Shown here piece by piece: positions 31,624 to 42,662 of a stretch of 64,000 nucleotides of DNA; position 1 is the stretch's first letter; every line of letters begins with the position of its first letter. Below the pieces are notes generated by a model, which saw nothing but the letters and a program-made list of their open reading frames with translations, was not told the DNA's origin and made no database searches. The stretch covers positions 7,361,249 through 7,425,248 of the forward strand of contig NW_022881603.1 in the NCBI RefSeq assembly GCF_003369915.1. The letters are read 5' to 3'. Both the position numbers and the translations under genes were made by a program. Source of the stretch: Drosophila miranda. Its lineage: Eukaryota; Arthropoda; Insecta; Diptera; Drosophilidae.

Positions 31624-31752
31624 GTTGCTTAGGGAATCTTGTTTCAGCAATTTTGGATTAAATATACCAAGTCTAGTTAGTTGCATCCGCATCTCTACAT
31701 CCTCTATATATTCTGTGAAATGTTGAAGATTAAATATTAAAATATCTCTTTT
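30560..31752 (-). pseudogene. env: Errantivirus-like env, C-terminal fragment, copy 1
   Basis: Envelope glycoprotein remnant of a gypsy-type insect endogenous retrovirus. Two minus-strand open stretches (31273-30809, and 30777-30589) are in different frames. The second contains a strong membrane segment (about 20 residues rich in Ile/Val, near 30700-30640) followed by a short basic and acidic tail, as in class I fusion-type Env tails. The upstream part is split by a retroposon at 31297-31620 and truncated at 31752 by a DINE-1. Asn-X-Ser/Thr sites are present. Family assignment rests on architecture and resemblance only. The N-terminal half and signal peptide are absent here. Confidence 0.65.
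31297..31622 (+). mobile_element. 5'-truncated non-LTR retroposon with poly(A) tail
   Basis: About 325 bp inserted in env copy 1, flanked by the 8-bp duplication AACGTTGC (31289-31296 and 31621-31628). It ends with AATAAA near 31570 and about 30 A residues (31593-31622). Env copy 2 has the empty site. It looks like the 3' end of a LINE; the family is not recognised. Confidence 0.88.
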
Positions 31753-32367
31753 TATACCCGATACTCAAAATGAGTATTGGGGTATATTAGATTTGTGGTA
31801 AAAGTGGATGTGTGTAACGTCCAGAAGGAATCGTTTCCGACCCCATAAAGTATATATATTCTTGATCAGCATCAATAGCCGAGTCGATTGAACCCTGTCT
31901 GTCTGTCCGTCCGTCCGTCTGTCCGTCCCCTTCAGCGCCTAGTGCTCAAAGACTATAAGAGCTAGAGCAACGATGTTTTGGATCCAGACTTCTGTGATAT
32001 GTCACTGCTACAAAAATATTTCAAAACTTCGCCCCGCCCACTTCCGCCCCCACAAAGGACGAAAATCTGTGGCATCCACAATTTTAAAGATATGAGAAAA
32101 CCAAAAACGTAGAGTTGTAGAGAATGACCATATCTTTAAGACTGCGGAATCTGAATTGGATCGTATAATTATTATAGCCAGCATCAAGAAAAGAATTTCA
32201 TCTTTTCTCGCCCTGTCTCTCTCTAACACACACGTAGCATAGGCGGCTTTGCTTAGAGTAAAACATTAGCGCCTAGATCTCAGAGACTACAAAAGCTAGA
32301 GCAACCAAATTTGGTATCCACACTCCTAATATATCGGACCGAGACGAGTTTGTTTCAAAATTTCGCC
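31753..32367 (+). mobile_element. DINE-1-like element B, 3'-truncated
   Basis: Starts TATACCCGATACTC and contains the core block and microsatellite. It ends inside the element at the tandem joint. It was inserted in env before the 2.25-kb duplication, since element C sits at the same site. Confidence 0.85.
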
Positions 32368-34295
32368 ATTCGATATTTCCCCGCCGCTTTTCAATGCATT
32401 AAGTGAATGTACATATCTGATACAGTCACATATATACATACATATGTGATGTGATATGACAATGGGCATGCATTTAGGTGCACGAACCTTTTGGAGGCGA
32501 GCATCGCATCGAGCAACTAGCATCGACCAGCCTGCTTCCAATTGCAACAGACGCCGCTGTCTGGCAGCTCGTTACGTGCCGTCACGATATTCCCCCCCCC
32601 CCCCCTTTTCGGATTACCCTCTTAAAGAGCTTCCCCCCATTTCACTGACTTTTAAATATATATACATACATATGAACTTATTCTTAAATATCCGGAACTC
32701 AAAAATAGGTTTTTTAAAAATATTTGTTTTTATTTAACTAACTTTAATTGGTTACAGATTGTATTGTCTGTGTATAGGTGTATAAGATGTACACGTAATG
32801 TGTGTGGGTAAGCGGGGAATTTTGAATATGTCACTCCTTCTGGTGATATTATTCTTCTTCTTCTCTTGGTTTTTTATATTTGACGACTATGTTTTTTGGT
32901 ATTTTCTTAAATTTAACAATTAAATAACCTATTATTCCTATTACGGATATAATGACAAATATTATTATTACTATCTGAAATAGACTATAATATTTTGTAT
33001 GTTCTATAACTATGTCTTTTGCCTGTAAATATGACAATGGTTTGAGTCTAGTTATATTTGTATATAATTTATTTTGTAAAGTCCAGCATTGAATTGGTTA
33101 TATAATATTCGTTCAATTGTAATGAACAATTGAATATTTTAATGAGGTTATTTCCCTCTACAAAGATTTTTTTATCTAAACAATTTTGATTTAATGTGGT
33201 CCTAGGAAGGTTCCATGTCACCAATGTGTTAGGTTCGACACAATTTATTTGGAAATTTTTGTATGTTTTTGTATATGGGCATTTTGTGGGTTTTTGCTTT
33301 AAGATCCCCTTTAAACAGACGTCTCTTATTATATCTTTCGTTTTTTTTCTGTATATCTCATCTTTATAAATATAATATTTATCAAATGTTATTTCAGTTA
33401 GGATATTGTTTTGTTCATCCGGATAGGGAATTATTTTATATACGGGGACTTCAGCACTTTCGTTTGGAATGTTGGAGATTATAATAATCTCATTAGTGTC
33501 TGTTTTTAGCCACGTGGATGTTTTAATATTCAATAGTTTTTCAGAATTAACGTTGCTTAGGGAATCTTGTTTCAGCAATTTTGGATTAAATATACCAAGT
33601 CTAGTTAGTTGCATCCACATCTCTACATCCTCTATATATTCTGTGAAATGTTGAAGATTAAATATTAAAATATCTCTTTTTATACCCGATACTCAAAATT
33701 AGTATTGGGGTATATTAGATTTGTGGTAAAAGTGGATGTGTGTAACGTCCAGAAGGAATCGTTTCCGACCCCATAAAGTATATATATTCTTGATCAGCAT
33801 CAATAGCCGAGTCGATTGAACCCTGTCTGTCTGTCCGTCCGTCCGTCTGTCCGTCTGTCCGTCCCCTTCAGCGCCTAGTGCTCAAAGACTATAAGAGCTA
33901 GAGCAACGATGTTTGGGATCCAGACTTCTGTAATATGTCACTGCTACAAAAATATTTCAAAACTTCGCCCCGCCCACTTCCGCCCCCACAAAGGACGAAA
34001 ATCTGTGGCATCCACAAATTTGAAGATATGAGAAAACCAAAAACGTTGAATTGTAGAGAATGACCATATCTTCAAGACTGCGGAATCTGAATTGGATCGT
34101 ATAATTATTATGGCCAGCATCAAGAAAAGAATTTCATTTTTTCTCGCCCTGTCTCTCTCTAACACACACGTAGCATAGGCGGCTTTGCTTAGAGTAAAAC
34201 ATTAGCGCCTAGATCTCAGAGACTACAAAAGCTAGAGCAACCAAATTTGGTATCCACACTCCTAATATATCGGACCGAAACGAGTTTGTTTCAAA
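32368..34295. repeat. Tandem duplication unit 2: spacer, env fragment, DINE-1
   Basis: Offset about 2254 from unit 1. It lacks the retroposon and has a longer C-run (about 32591-32604) and a 1-bp deletion in the spacer. Confidence 0.9.
32815..33680 (-). pseudogene. env: Errantivirus-like env, C-terminal fragment, copy 2
   Basis: Same fragment as 30560-31752 without the retroposon, so the upstream open stretch is longer (33620-33069). It shares the frame break before the membrane-segment stretch (33037-32849), which therefore predates the duplication. It is truncated upstream by DINE-1 C. Confidence 0.65.
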
Positions 34296-34503
34296 ATTTC
34301 GAAACACACCCCCTTCCGCCCCCGCAAAGGATGAAAATCTGGGGATATTCAAAAATCTCAGAGACTATTAAGGCTAGAGTAACCAAATTTGGTATCCGTA
34401 CTCCTGTTAGATCTTTCTATAAAACGTGTATCTCAAAATTTCGCCCCACCCCCTTCCGCCCACACAAAGGACGAAAATCTGTTGCATCCACAATATTGCA
34501 CAT
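33681..34503 (+). mobile_element. DINE-1-like element C, fused to inverted element D
   Basis: Starts TATACCCGATACTC and is collinear with full copies up to GCACATT. There the 3'-terminal hairpin of an oppositely oriented copy begins. Confidence 0.85.
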
Positions 34504-35569
34504 TGTGTGTTGCTGCGGACACCGCAACTCTACGGTTATACCCGATACTAAGTCAGTATGGCTCTCCTCCGGCAGACGCCGCTAATATTAAACGACACGA
34601 CAAAGAGTGCGTGCGAGAGAGACAGAAAATCAGTCTGAGCGTGACGTCGGGCGCTGCGTAGCCACTGCAAATTGATTTGTTCCTATTGGCAATAAAAATG
34701 ATCTGATCTGATCCAGATTCAGCAATCTGATAGATATGGTCATTATCTATGATTCTGCGTTTTTAGTTTTCTCGAATGTGCAATATTGTGGATTCAACAG
34801 ATTTTCGTCCTTTGTGTGGGCGGAAGGGGGTGGGGCGAAATTTTGAGATACACGTTTTATAGTAAGATCTAACAGGAGTGCGGATACCAAATTTGGTTAC
34901 TCTAGCCTTAATAGTCTCTGAGATTTTTAAATATCCCCAGATTTTCGTCCTTTGCGGGGGCGGAAGGGGGTGTGGCGAAATTTTGAAACAAACTCGTCTC
35001 GGTCCGATATACTAGGAGTGTGGATACCAAATTTGGTTGCTCTAGCTTTTGTAGTCTCTGAGATCTAGGCGCTAATGTTTTACTCTAAGCAAAGCCGCCT
35101 ATGCTACGTGTGTGCTAGAGAGAGACAGGGCGAGAAAAAATGAAATTCTTTTCTTGATGCTGGCTATAATAATAATACGATCCAATTCAGATTCCGCAGT
35201 CTTAAAGATATGGTCATTCTCTACAATTCTATTCTTTTGGTTTTCTCATATCTTTAAAATTGTGGATGCCACAGATTTTCGTCCTTTGTGGGGGCGGAAG
35301 TGGGCGGGGCGAAGTTTTGAAATATTTTTGTAGCAGTGACATATCACAGAAGTCTGGATCCAAAACATCGTTGCTCTAGCTCTTATAGTCTTTGAGCACT
35401 AGGCGCTGAAGGGGACGGACAGACGGACGGACGGACAGACGGACAGACTGACAGACTGACAGACAGACATGGCTCAATCGACTCGGCTATTGATGCTGAT
35501 CAAGAATATATATACTTCATGGGGTCGGAAACGATTCCTTCTGGACGTTACACACATCCACTTTTACCA
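34504..35569 (-). mobile_element. DINE-1-like element D
   Basis: Minus-strand copy with its 3' hairpin (GTTGCTGCGG...CCGCAACTC) at about 34508-34530. It lacks roughly the first 50 bp of its 5' end at 35569. Confidence 0.85.
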
Positions 35570-35718
35570 GGACCATCAGGACCATCATCTTTCTAATGTT
35601 CCCGATTCTAATTGCAAACGGACAAAACATCGAAATAAACCCCATCAAAGACACAAACGGATACCTCATATCAAAGACTATACAATACCAAGATGTTGCA
35701 TGAGGAACAAATGCTTTT
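35570..35718 (+). pseudogene. Errantivirus env N-terminal scrap
   Basis: Reverse-complement relative of 49360-49520. It has a short hydrophobic leader-like stretch after a Met, then a polar segment, cut at both ends by DINE-1 copies. The env assignment is tentative. Confidence 0.4.
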
Positions 35719-36842
35719 TATACCCGATACTCAAAATGAGTATTGGGGTATATTAGATTTGTGGTAAAAGTGGATGTGTGTAACGTCCAGAAGGAATCGT
35801 TTCCGACCCCATAAAGTATATATATTCTTGATCGGCATCAGCATCAATAGCCGAGTCGATTGAGCCCTGTCTGTCTGTCCGTCTGTCCGTCTGTCCGTCC
35901 GTCCGTCCGTCCGTCCGTCCCCTTCAGCGCCTAGTGCTCAAAGACTATAAGAGCTAGAGCAACGATGTTTTGGATCCAGACATCTGTGATATGTCACTGC
36001 TACAAAAATATTTCAAAACTTTGCCCCGCCCACTTCCACCCCCACAAAGGACGAAAATCTGTGGCATCCACATTTTTAAAGATACGATAAAACCAAAAAC
36101 GCAGAATCGTAGAAGAGGACTATATGTTCTAGAGTGTAAAATCTCAACCAGATCGTATAATTATTATAGCCAGAATCAAGAAAACAATTTCATTCTTTCT
36201 CGCTCTGTCTCTCTCTAACACACAGGTTTCATGGTCGGCTTTGCCAATTGCAAAATATGAGTTCAAGGATCTCAGAACCTATAAGAGCCAGAGCAACCAA
36301 ATTTGGTATCCACACTACTGTGATATCGGACCTTGACCGTTTCGTGCCCAAATTTCGACACACCCCCTTCCGCCCCCGCAAAGAACGAAAATCTGGGGCA
36401 TCCACAAATCTCCGAGACTATTAAAGCTAGAGTAACCAAATTTGGTATCCGCACTTCTGTTAGATCTCACTATAAAACGTATATCTCAGAATTTCGCCCC
36501 ACCCCCTTCCGCCCCCACAAAGAACGAAAATCTGTTGCATCCACAATATTGCACATTCGAGAAAACTAAAAACGCAGAATCATAAATAATGACTATATCT
36601 ATCAGATTGCTGAATCTGGATCAGATCGGATCATTTTTGTAGCCAAAAGCAAGAAATCAATTTGCAGTGGCCACGCAGCGCCCGACGTCACGCTCAGACT
36701 GATTTTCTGTCTCTCTCGCACGCACTCTTTGTCGTGTGGTTCAATATTAGCGGCGTCTGCCGCAGGAGAGCCATACTGACTTAGTATCGGGTATACCTGT
36801 AGAGTTGCGGTGTACGCAGCAACTCACAACGTTTCCCCTCGT
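35719..36842 (+). mobile_element. DINE-1-like element E, full length
   Basis: About 1.12 kb from TATACCCGATACTC to the terminal hairpin GAGTTGCGG...CGCAGCAACTC and CCCCTCGT. Head-to-tail with F. Confidence 0.88.
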
Positions 36843-37892
36843 TATACCCGATACTCAAAATGAGTATTGGGGTATATTAGATTTTTGGTAAAAGTGGATG
36901 TGTGTAACGTCCAGAAGGAATCGTTTCCGACCCCATAAAGTATATATATTCTTGATCAGCATCAATAGCCGAGTCGATTGAGCCCTGTCTGTCTGTCCGT
37001 CTGTCCGTCCGTCCGTCCGTCCGTCCGTCCGTCCCCTTCAGCGCCTAGTGCTCAAAGACTATAAGAGCTAGAGCAACGATGTTTTGGATCCAGACATCTG
37101 TGATATGTCACTGCTACAAAAATATTTCAAAACTTTGCCCCGCCCACTTCCGCCCCCACAAAAGACGAAAATCTGTGGCATCCACATTTTTAAAGATACG
37201 ATAAAACCAAAAACGCAGAATCGTAGAGGATGACTATATGTTCTAGAGTGTAAAGTCTCAACCAGATCGTATAATTATTATAGCCAGAATCAAGAAACAA
37301 TTTCATTCTTTCTCGCTCTGTCTCTCTCTAACACACAGGTTTCATGGTCGGCTTTGCCAATTGCAAAATATGAGTTCAAGGATCTCAGAACCTATCAGAT
37401 CCAGAGCAACCAAATTTGGTATCCACACTCCTGTGATATCGGACCTTGACCGTTTCGTGTCCAAATTTCGCCACACCCCCTTCCTCCCCCGCAAAGGACG
37501 AAAATCTGGGGCATCCACAAATCTCAGAGACTATTAAGGCTAGAGTAACCAAATTTGGTATCCGCACTTCTGTTAGATCTCACTATAAGACGTATATCTC
37601 AGAATTTCGCTCCACCCCCTTCCGCCCCCACAAAGGACGAAAATCTGTTGCATCCACAATATTGCACATTCGAGAAAACTAAAAACGCAGAATCATAGAT
37701 AATGACTATATCTATCAGATTGCTGAATCTGGATCAGTTCTGATCATTTTTGTAGCCAAAAGAAAGAAATCAATTTGCAGTGGCCACGAAGCGCCCGACG
37801 TCACGGTCAGACTGAGAGCCATACTGACTTAGTATCGGGTATAACTGTAGAGTTGCGGTGTACGCAGCAACTCACAACGTTCCCCCTCGTTT
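36843..37892 (+). mobile_element. DINE-1-like element F, full length
   Basis: Begins at the very end of E with no spacer. It ends with the same hairpin and CCCCCTCGT. It lacks part of the subterminal CTCTCGCACGCAC region found in E. Confidence 0.88.
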
Positions 37893-39881
37893 TTGTATTG
37901 TATTCCCTGACTTTGACTTATCGTTCTCAGGTGGCAAACGGAACTGAATCGTGTCGGCATCTTCTTTCGTCTTGGATTGTATGAGGTGATTATAGAGTAT
38001 GGGAATCAGTTGTTTATTCTAGTGCGAAACTGATTCTCGATTGTCGAGTGATTCCAGAGTGCGGGAATCAATGTTTTATCCTAATTTAAGCGATTCTTGA
38101 ATGTGGGGTTATTGTTGATTGGAGTCATTTGCTTTTAAGAGTCGGGGAACGTGTTTCTTATAGTTAGGTGGGAATTATGGATATGTCACTATGTCGCTGG
38201 TTATTGGACTGAATGTCGTTTTTAAGCACGCTTTTCCGTTTATTGATTTGCTTGATGGATGATTTTTGGAAATTGATTAATGTTAGCTCTTTGAAAACTT
38301 GGCAAAGATTTGAGGCTCCTTCGGTAGTGAATCACATGCGAAGTTTGAAAGAGGAAAGCCTCAAATTTAATAGGTTAATCAAAGACATGACTCAACACAA
38401 TTTGTGTTCTCCAGAGTCCGGACTCAGCAATCACTTATATCTCCCCCAAAAGGCCTAAGCCAAGTCCCAATACATTAAAAATGTATTACAAACTCAATTC
38501 TAAAAGCAGACATATTATTTTAGCGTTATGGTCGTCCATAAACGTATTTTATAAACAGTTTTACGAGGGCCAATAAAAGAGTCGAACCCACAAGAACAAG
38601 GAGCTTTGACGCCATAAATCCGAATGTTTCGGGTTTTTACGGGTTGTATGTCGACACCTCCAACGGACAACCAAATTCACACACACAATACGTGACCTGG
38701 AGGCGCTTTTAATTAACAATTACGTACAACAAGAGAGGCAAGCGTGTCCCGGACAGTGTTTGTGTGTACGGAAGGGTGGAGCGTATCTGAAATAAAGATA
38801 ATAACTAGAAAATTACAAAGAACACTCACTGGGGACCCAGAACAACTAAGGCCCCAATCGAAATCAAAAAGTATGGGAACCATTCCGGGGGAACCCCTAG
38901 AGCACACCCATCGGGGCTACAAAATCCACAACAGCAACAAACAAGACTTCGGGCGCACCCCTGGCGCATGACGCAGTCTGAAGCCATCTTTTCAAACTGA
39001 AAACCAACGACATGCATTTTAATTACGTTGTTTTTTGCACCTTAACGTGTTGAAATACCATAAAAGGCAACACCAATACCAACAAAAACACATATTGGTC
39101 AAAAAGGAACAACAGCAGAGGCAGGAAAAGCTTCTCAAAAGCAAACTGAAAACAGGTCACAGGCAGAGGAAAGACCAAAGAAACGTTGATGCCCTTTCAA
39201 GAAATTCAAGACTTCTATCGAATTTTCTAGACTCATTTTTGTAGCCTGAAAGTATTCTTAAGTATGGATCGTGATGATCTGGACTGAGTATTCATTGGAG
39301 TCCTTTTCGGAAGAAGACTCTCTCGATCACAAGATCACCCCCAGATCGTTCGAAAAATAATTGATATAATTATAGCAAGGGAAACATTCTAATTTAGAGT
39401 ACACTTTTGGTAGAATTAGTTCAATTATAGTTTTTGCAAGAGCATTCCATGCCGGACTTTGGTAAACTACCCAAAGTCATGTGCAGCAATTAAGAGTAGC
39501 AGCTATTCGGCTCAAATTCCTGGGGCTAAAGGTGTGGAAAAGCCAACGCCAGCACCTGCTCCCGTCCCCGTGTGTGTGTGGGTGCGTGTTCATTTTCCCT
39601 CTTCTGTTTGTCTAGTTCCGGGTGGCCGCGGTGTTGGGTCAACTTTGGTCAGTGAAATACAGCGAGACGATAATTTGGCGTGGGTGGCAGTAAAGTGAGC
39701 ATTGACATGCAAATTTCCATTTAGAGGAAAAGCTTTTTGACTGAACGAAGTGCCCAAACAGGGAATGGATGGACTCACATTAGGTAGTTGAAGAACATAT
39801 GTAGACCAGGCCATGTGAAGGCCAGAGTTCAGTTGTGTGCGCACCTGATGCAGCTGAAGTTTATTCCCAGTTGAAAGCAAC
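37893..39881. other. No gene recognised
   Basis: About 2 kb with short ORFs only. An 81-codon ORF (38213-38458) has no motif I know. CA/GT-rich and low-complexity patches occur near 39565-39600. It may contain old transposon remnants but none could be named. Confidence 0.5.
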
Positions 39882-40165
39882 TCAATTACATTGTGTTTCG
39901 GGGCTTAGGGGCGTTGGCTGGTGGCTCCAGGCCACAGCCCAGCGTGTGGAGTGTCCCTGATGAAACTCCGTGGTGGTAACGTTGGTAATCTGACGTTCCT
40001 TCAGGTAGTCCATGATCTTGGCACGCTCGCCTTAACACCCAGCATGCTGGTGAAGATGCTGCAAATGTCAAAGTAAATTAAATTTAAGCCACTTAGCTCT
40101 AATCAAGATTGACTCACAGCACGCGGTGCTTGTTATGTTGCGCGGATGCATGGCATACTTGTTCT
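39882..40165 (-). pseudogene. Mettl16: Mettl16-like (U6 snRNA m6A methyltransferase) fragment, two exons
   Basis: The minus strand gives an exon 40165-40118 (reads NKHRVL), donor GTGAGT, a 59-bp intron ending TTTGCAG, and an exon 40058-39882. The second exon encodes SMLGVKASV, then KIMDYLKERQITNVTTTEF and HQGHSTRWAVAWSHQP. This resembles the part of METTL16 with CMLGKK, TEFCQGRTMRWALAWSF. One base appears missing between SMLGVKASVP and IMDYLK, which breaks the frame. The 5' side is cut off by DINE-1 G. The catalytic NPPF region is absent, so it is non-functional. Confidence 0.8.
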
Positions 40166-40168
40166 TTT

Positions 40169-41237
40169 TATACCCGATACTCAAAATGAGTATTGGGGTA
40201 TATTAGATTTGTGGTGAAAATGGATGTGTGTAACGTCCAGAAGGAATCGTTTCCGACCCCATAAAGTATATAAATTCTTGATCAGTATCAATAGCCGAGT
40301 CGATTGAGCCATGTCTGTCTGTCCGTCCTTCCGTCTGTCCGTCCCCTTCATCGCCTAGTGCTCAAAGACTATAAGAGCTAGAGCAACGATGTTTTGGATC
40401 CAGACTTCTGTGATATGTCACTGCTACAAAAATATTTCAAAACTTCGCCACGCCCACTTCCGCCCCCACAAAGGACGAAAATCTGTGGCATCCACAATTT
40501 TAAAGATATGAGAAAACCAAAAACGTAGAGTTGTAGAGAATGACCATATCTTTAAGACTGCGGAATCTGAATTGGATCGTATTATTATTATAGCCAGCAT
40601 CAAGAAAACAATTTCATTTTTTCTCGCCCTGTCTCTCTCTAACACACACGTAGCATAGGCGGCTTTGCTTAGAGTAAAACATTAGCGCCTAGATCTCAGA
40701 GACTACAAAAGCTAGAGCAACCAAATTTTGTATCCACACTCCTAATATATCGGACCGAGACGAGTTTGTTTCAAAATTTCGCCACACCCCCTTCCGCCCC
40801 CGCAAAGGACGAAAATCTGGGGATATTCAAAAATCTCAGAGACTATTAAGGCTAGAGTAACCAAATTTGGTATCCGCACTCCTGTTAGATCTTACTATAA
40901 AACGTGTATCTCAAAATTTCGCCCCACCCCCTTCCGCCCACACAAAGGACGAAAATCTGTTGCATCCACAATATTGCACATTCGAGAAAACTAAAAACGC
41001 AGAATCATAGATAATGACCATATCTATCAGATTGTAGCCAAAAGCAAGAAATCAATTTGCAGTGGCCGCGCAGCGCCCGACGTCACGCTCAGACTGATTT
41101 TCTGTCTCTCTCGCACGCACTCTTTGTCGTGTCGCTTAATATTAGCGGCGTCTGCCGGAGAGGAGACATACTGACTTAGTATCGGGTATAACTGTAGAGT
41201 TGCGGTGTCCGCAGCAACTCACAACGTTCCCCCTCGT
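40169..41237 (+). mobile_element. DINE-1-like element G, start of array unit A
   Basis: TATACCCGATACTC to CCCCCTCGT. Its first half differs from I and K, while the second half matches them. It lacks about 30 bp near 41032 that I and K have. Confidence 0.88.
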
Positions 41238-41640
41238 TTTGGTTTGTTAATTTGTGAAATGCCGCGAAGTTGAACAGATGATTAGCTCAAAAGTCTGGCA
41301 GCGCTCTGCTGGAATCAGTTTCAATTGCTTATCGTACTGATTCGCTCTATCGAATAGATGATTATCGATATCGAACTTGAACCCAAGCCATGCACAATGT
41401 TGCGAACAACATTCATTTGTAAACCGTGTTTAAGTCAAAATACAATACATACGAGTACTTAAAAGTAGTTCATCTAGTAGGAAATTTTTTCAATAGGGTA
41501 AAATAATGTGGGCAAAGCTGAGAGTATTTTTACGGTATATTTGGAAAATGAGACGGTATATTTTGGTATATTTCTGAGGGTCGGACGGTATATTATATCG
41601 TTAAATCCGCATCCCTAGCATTGTTGATTTTTTGCCGAAA
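41238..41640 (+). promoter_or_regulatory. Housekeeping-type promoter region, unit A
   Basis: Contains a DRE (TATCGATA, 41363-41370), several GGTATATTT words (41533-41600; Ohler motif 6 type) and CATCCCTAGC (about 41610-41619; motif 7 type). No TATA box is obvious. Such sets mark TATA-less fly promoters. Repeated at about 50827-51230 and 59643-60040. Confidence 0.6.
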
Positions 41641-41778
41641 CACGCTTCAATCGGGAAAAATTACCCTTACGTAGTTTTAATTAATAAATTATAACGATTA
41701 ATACCTACAACTCCTAATACCAGTCAACGTTAAGTACGATTTCCGCGCGTGCTCATCTACACAGGCAACAACCCACAG
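41640..41778 (+). other. Sam50: Probable 5' UTR exon of Sam50, unit A
   Basis: Ends in a consensus donor CACAG|GTAAGT at 41778/41779. The nearest fitting plus-strand acceptor is TTTCGTTAATTTCCAG at 44226, 36 nt before the Sam50 ATG. The start of the exon is not defined. The pcs fragment would lie inside this intron on the other strand. The pairing of donor and acceptor is inference. Confidence 0.5.
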
Positions 41779-42662
41779 GTAAGTTAGCTGATGGATTACA
41801 TTTGGAGACAATTCGCAATTGGGCCGGAACTTTTGTTTTCTCCCGTTAGAATTCGCATGCAATTGTCACAATGACATCATTGTTCGATTTTTAGAGCCCC
41901 TCACACTATGCACACTTGTGAATTTTCGGTTGCACTATTTCGGTTGTCAATTGCATCAGCTTTGGGGGAATGAAATCGTAAATGCCACTGCACCATCGAC
42001 ATGCCAGCAGATTAGTGGGCAGCAGCAGAAACACCGGCCAGAAACACAACAGTTCGCTTTTAAATTAGAATTTATGTTTTATTATTCAGTTTAGGATATC
42101 ATTATCATGAATCTTACTACACATGTTAGAAATACTTTCATTTGTGGATTAGACGGACTACATCTCTATAGATCTAGATCTCTTCGTTCCCTTTGAGAAT
42201 TCCACTTACGAGTAATTACCTAATTGAATTGGTTATATTTCGAAAATGGCTTCTATTCCTTTTATTTTTTCTGTGTTATTTTTAGGCAAAACTATTTAGT
42301 GCAGGTGCCCCATTCGTTTTAAATTAGTGATTTTTTCCCTTTGTATTCATGTTAAAGTTAACTTAAAGCTGCTTATTGTTTGCAGAGCTCCTGCTCCTCA
42401 TCTTCTCTGTTTTTTTACGCATTTCAATCACAATCAATCACATCAATCACATTTACATATTCATAGTATTAACAGTGAGAAACAAATACAGAGACATTAG
42501 ATCAGAATTTGCTCAACATTTATACGAAAATATATACATATCATGTTATCATATCGTTGAGAGTGTACTTAAATGCGGCATTTATCTTTTACAATTATTC
42601 ATTTAATATAAACAAATCTCCTGTTCCCTGCTGCTTCCCCTCTTCCTCCGCCTTTTCCTTTC
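41779..42662. other. Intron / pcs 3' UTR, unit A
   Basis: Noncoding on both strands. Presumably it holds the pcs 3' UTR (minus) and part of the Sam50 first intron (plus). Short ORFs here have no recognisable motif. Confidence 0.5.

Larger units (their letters stand above)
30113..32367. repeat. Tandem duplication unit 1 (2.25 kb): spacer, env fragment, DINE-1
   Basis: Matches 32368-34295 after removal of a 325-bp retroposon insertion. The joint at 32367/32368 joins the inside of DINE-1 B to the spacer. The start of both units reads ATTCGATATTTCCCCGCCGC. Confidence 0.9.

Noticed and set aside
32008..32229. Recurrent 73-codon ORF starting MLERDRARK (also near 33944, 35112, 40424 and 48875)
   Set aside because: It is a stop-free stretch inside DINE-1 copies. 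Its recurrence only reflects the repeat.
39035..39244. DALSR-like string suggesting a gypsy RNase H end
   Set aside because: The surrounding residues show no RNase H or RT motifs, so it is likely chance.
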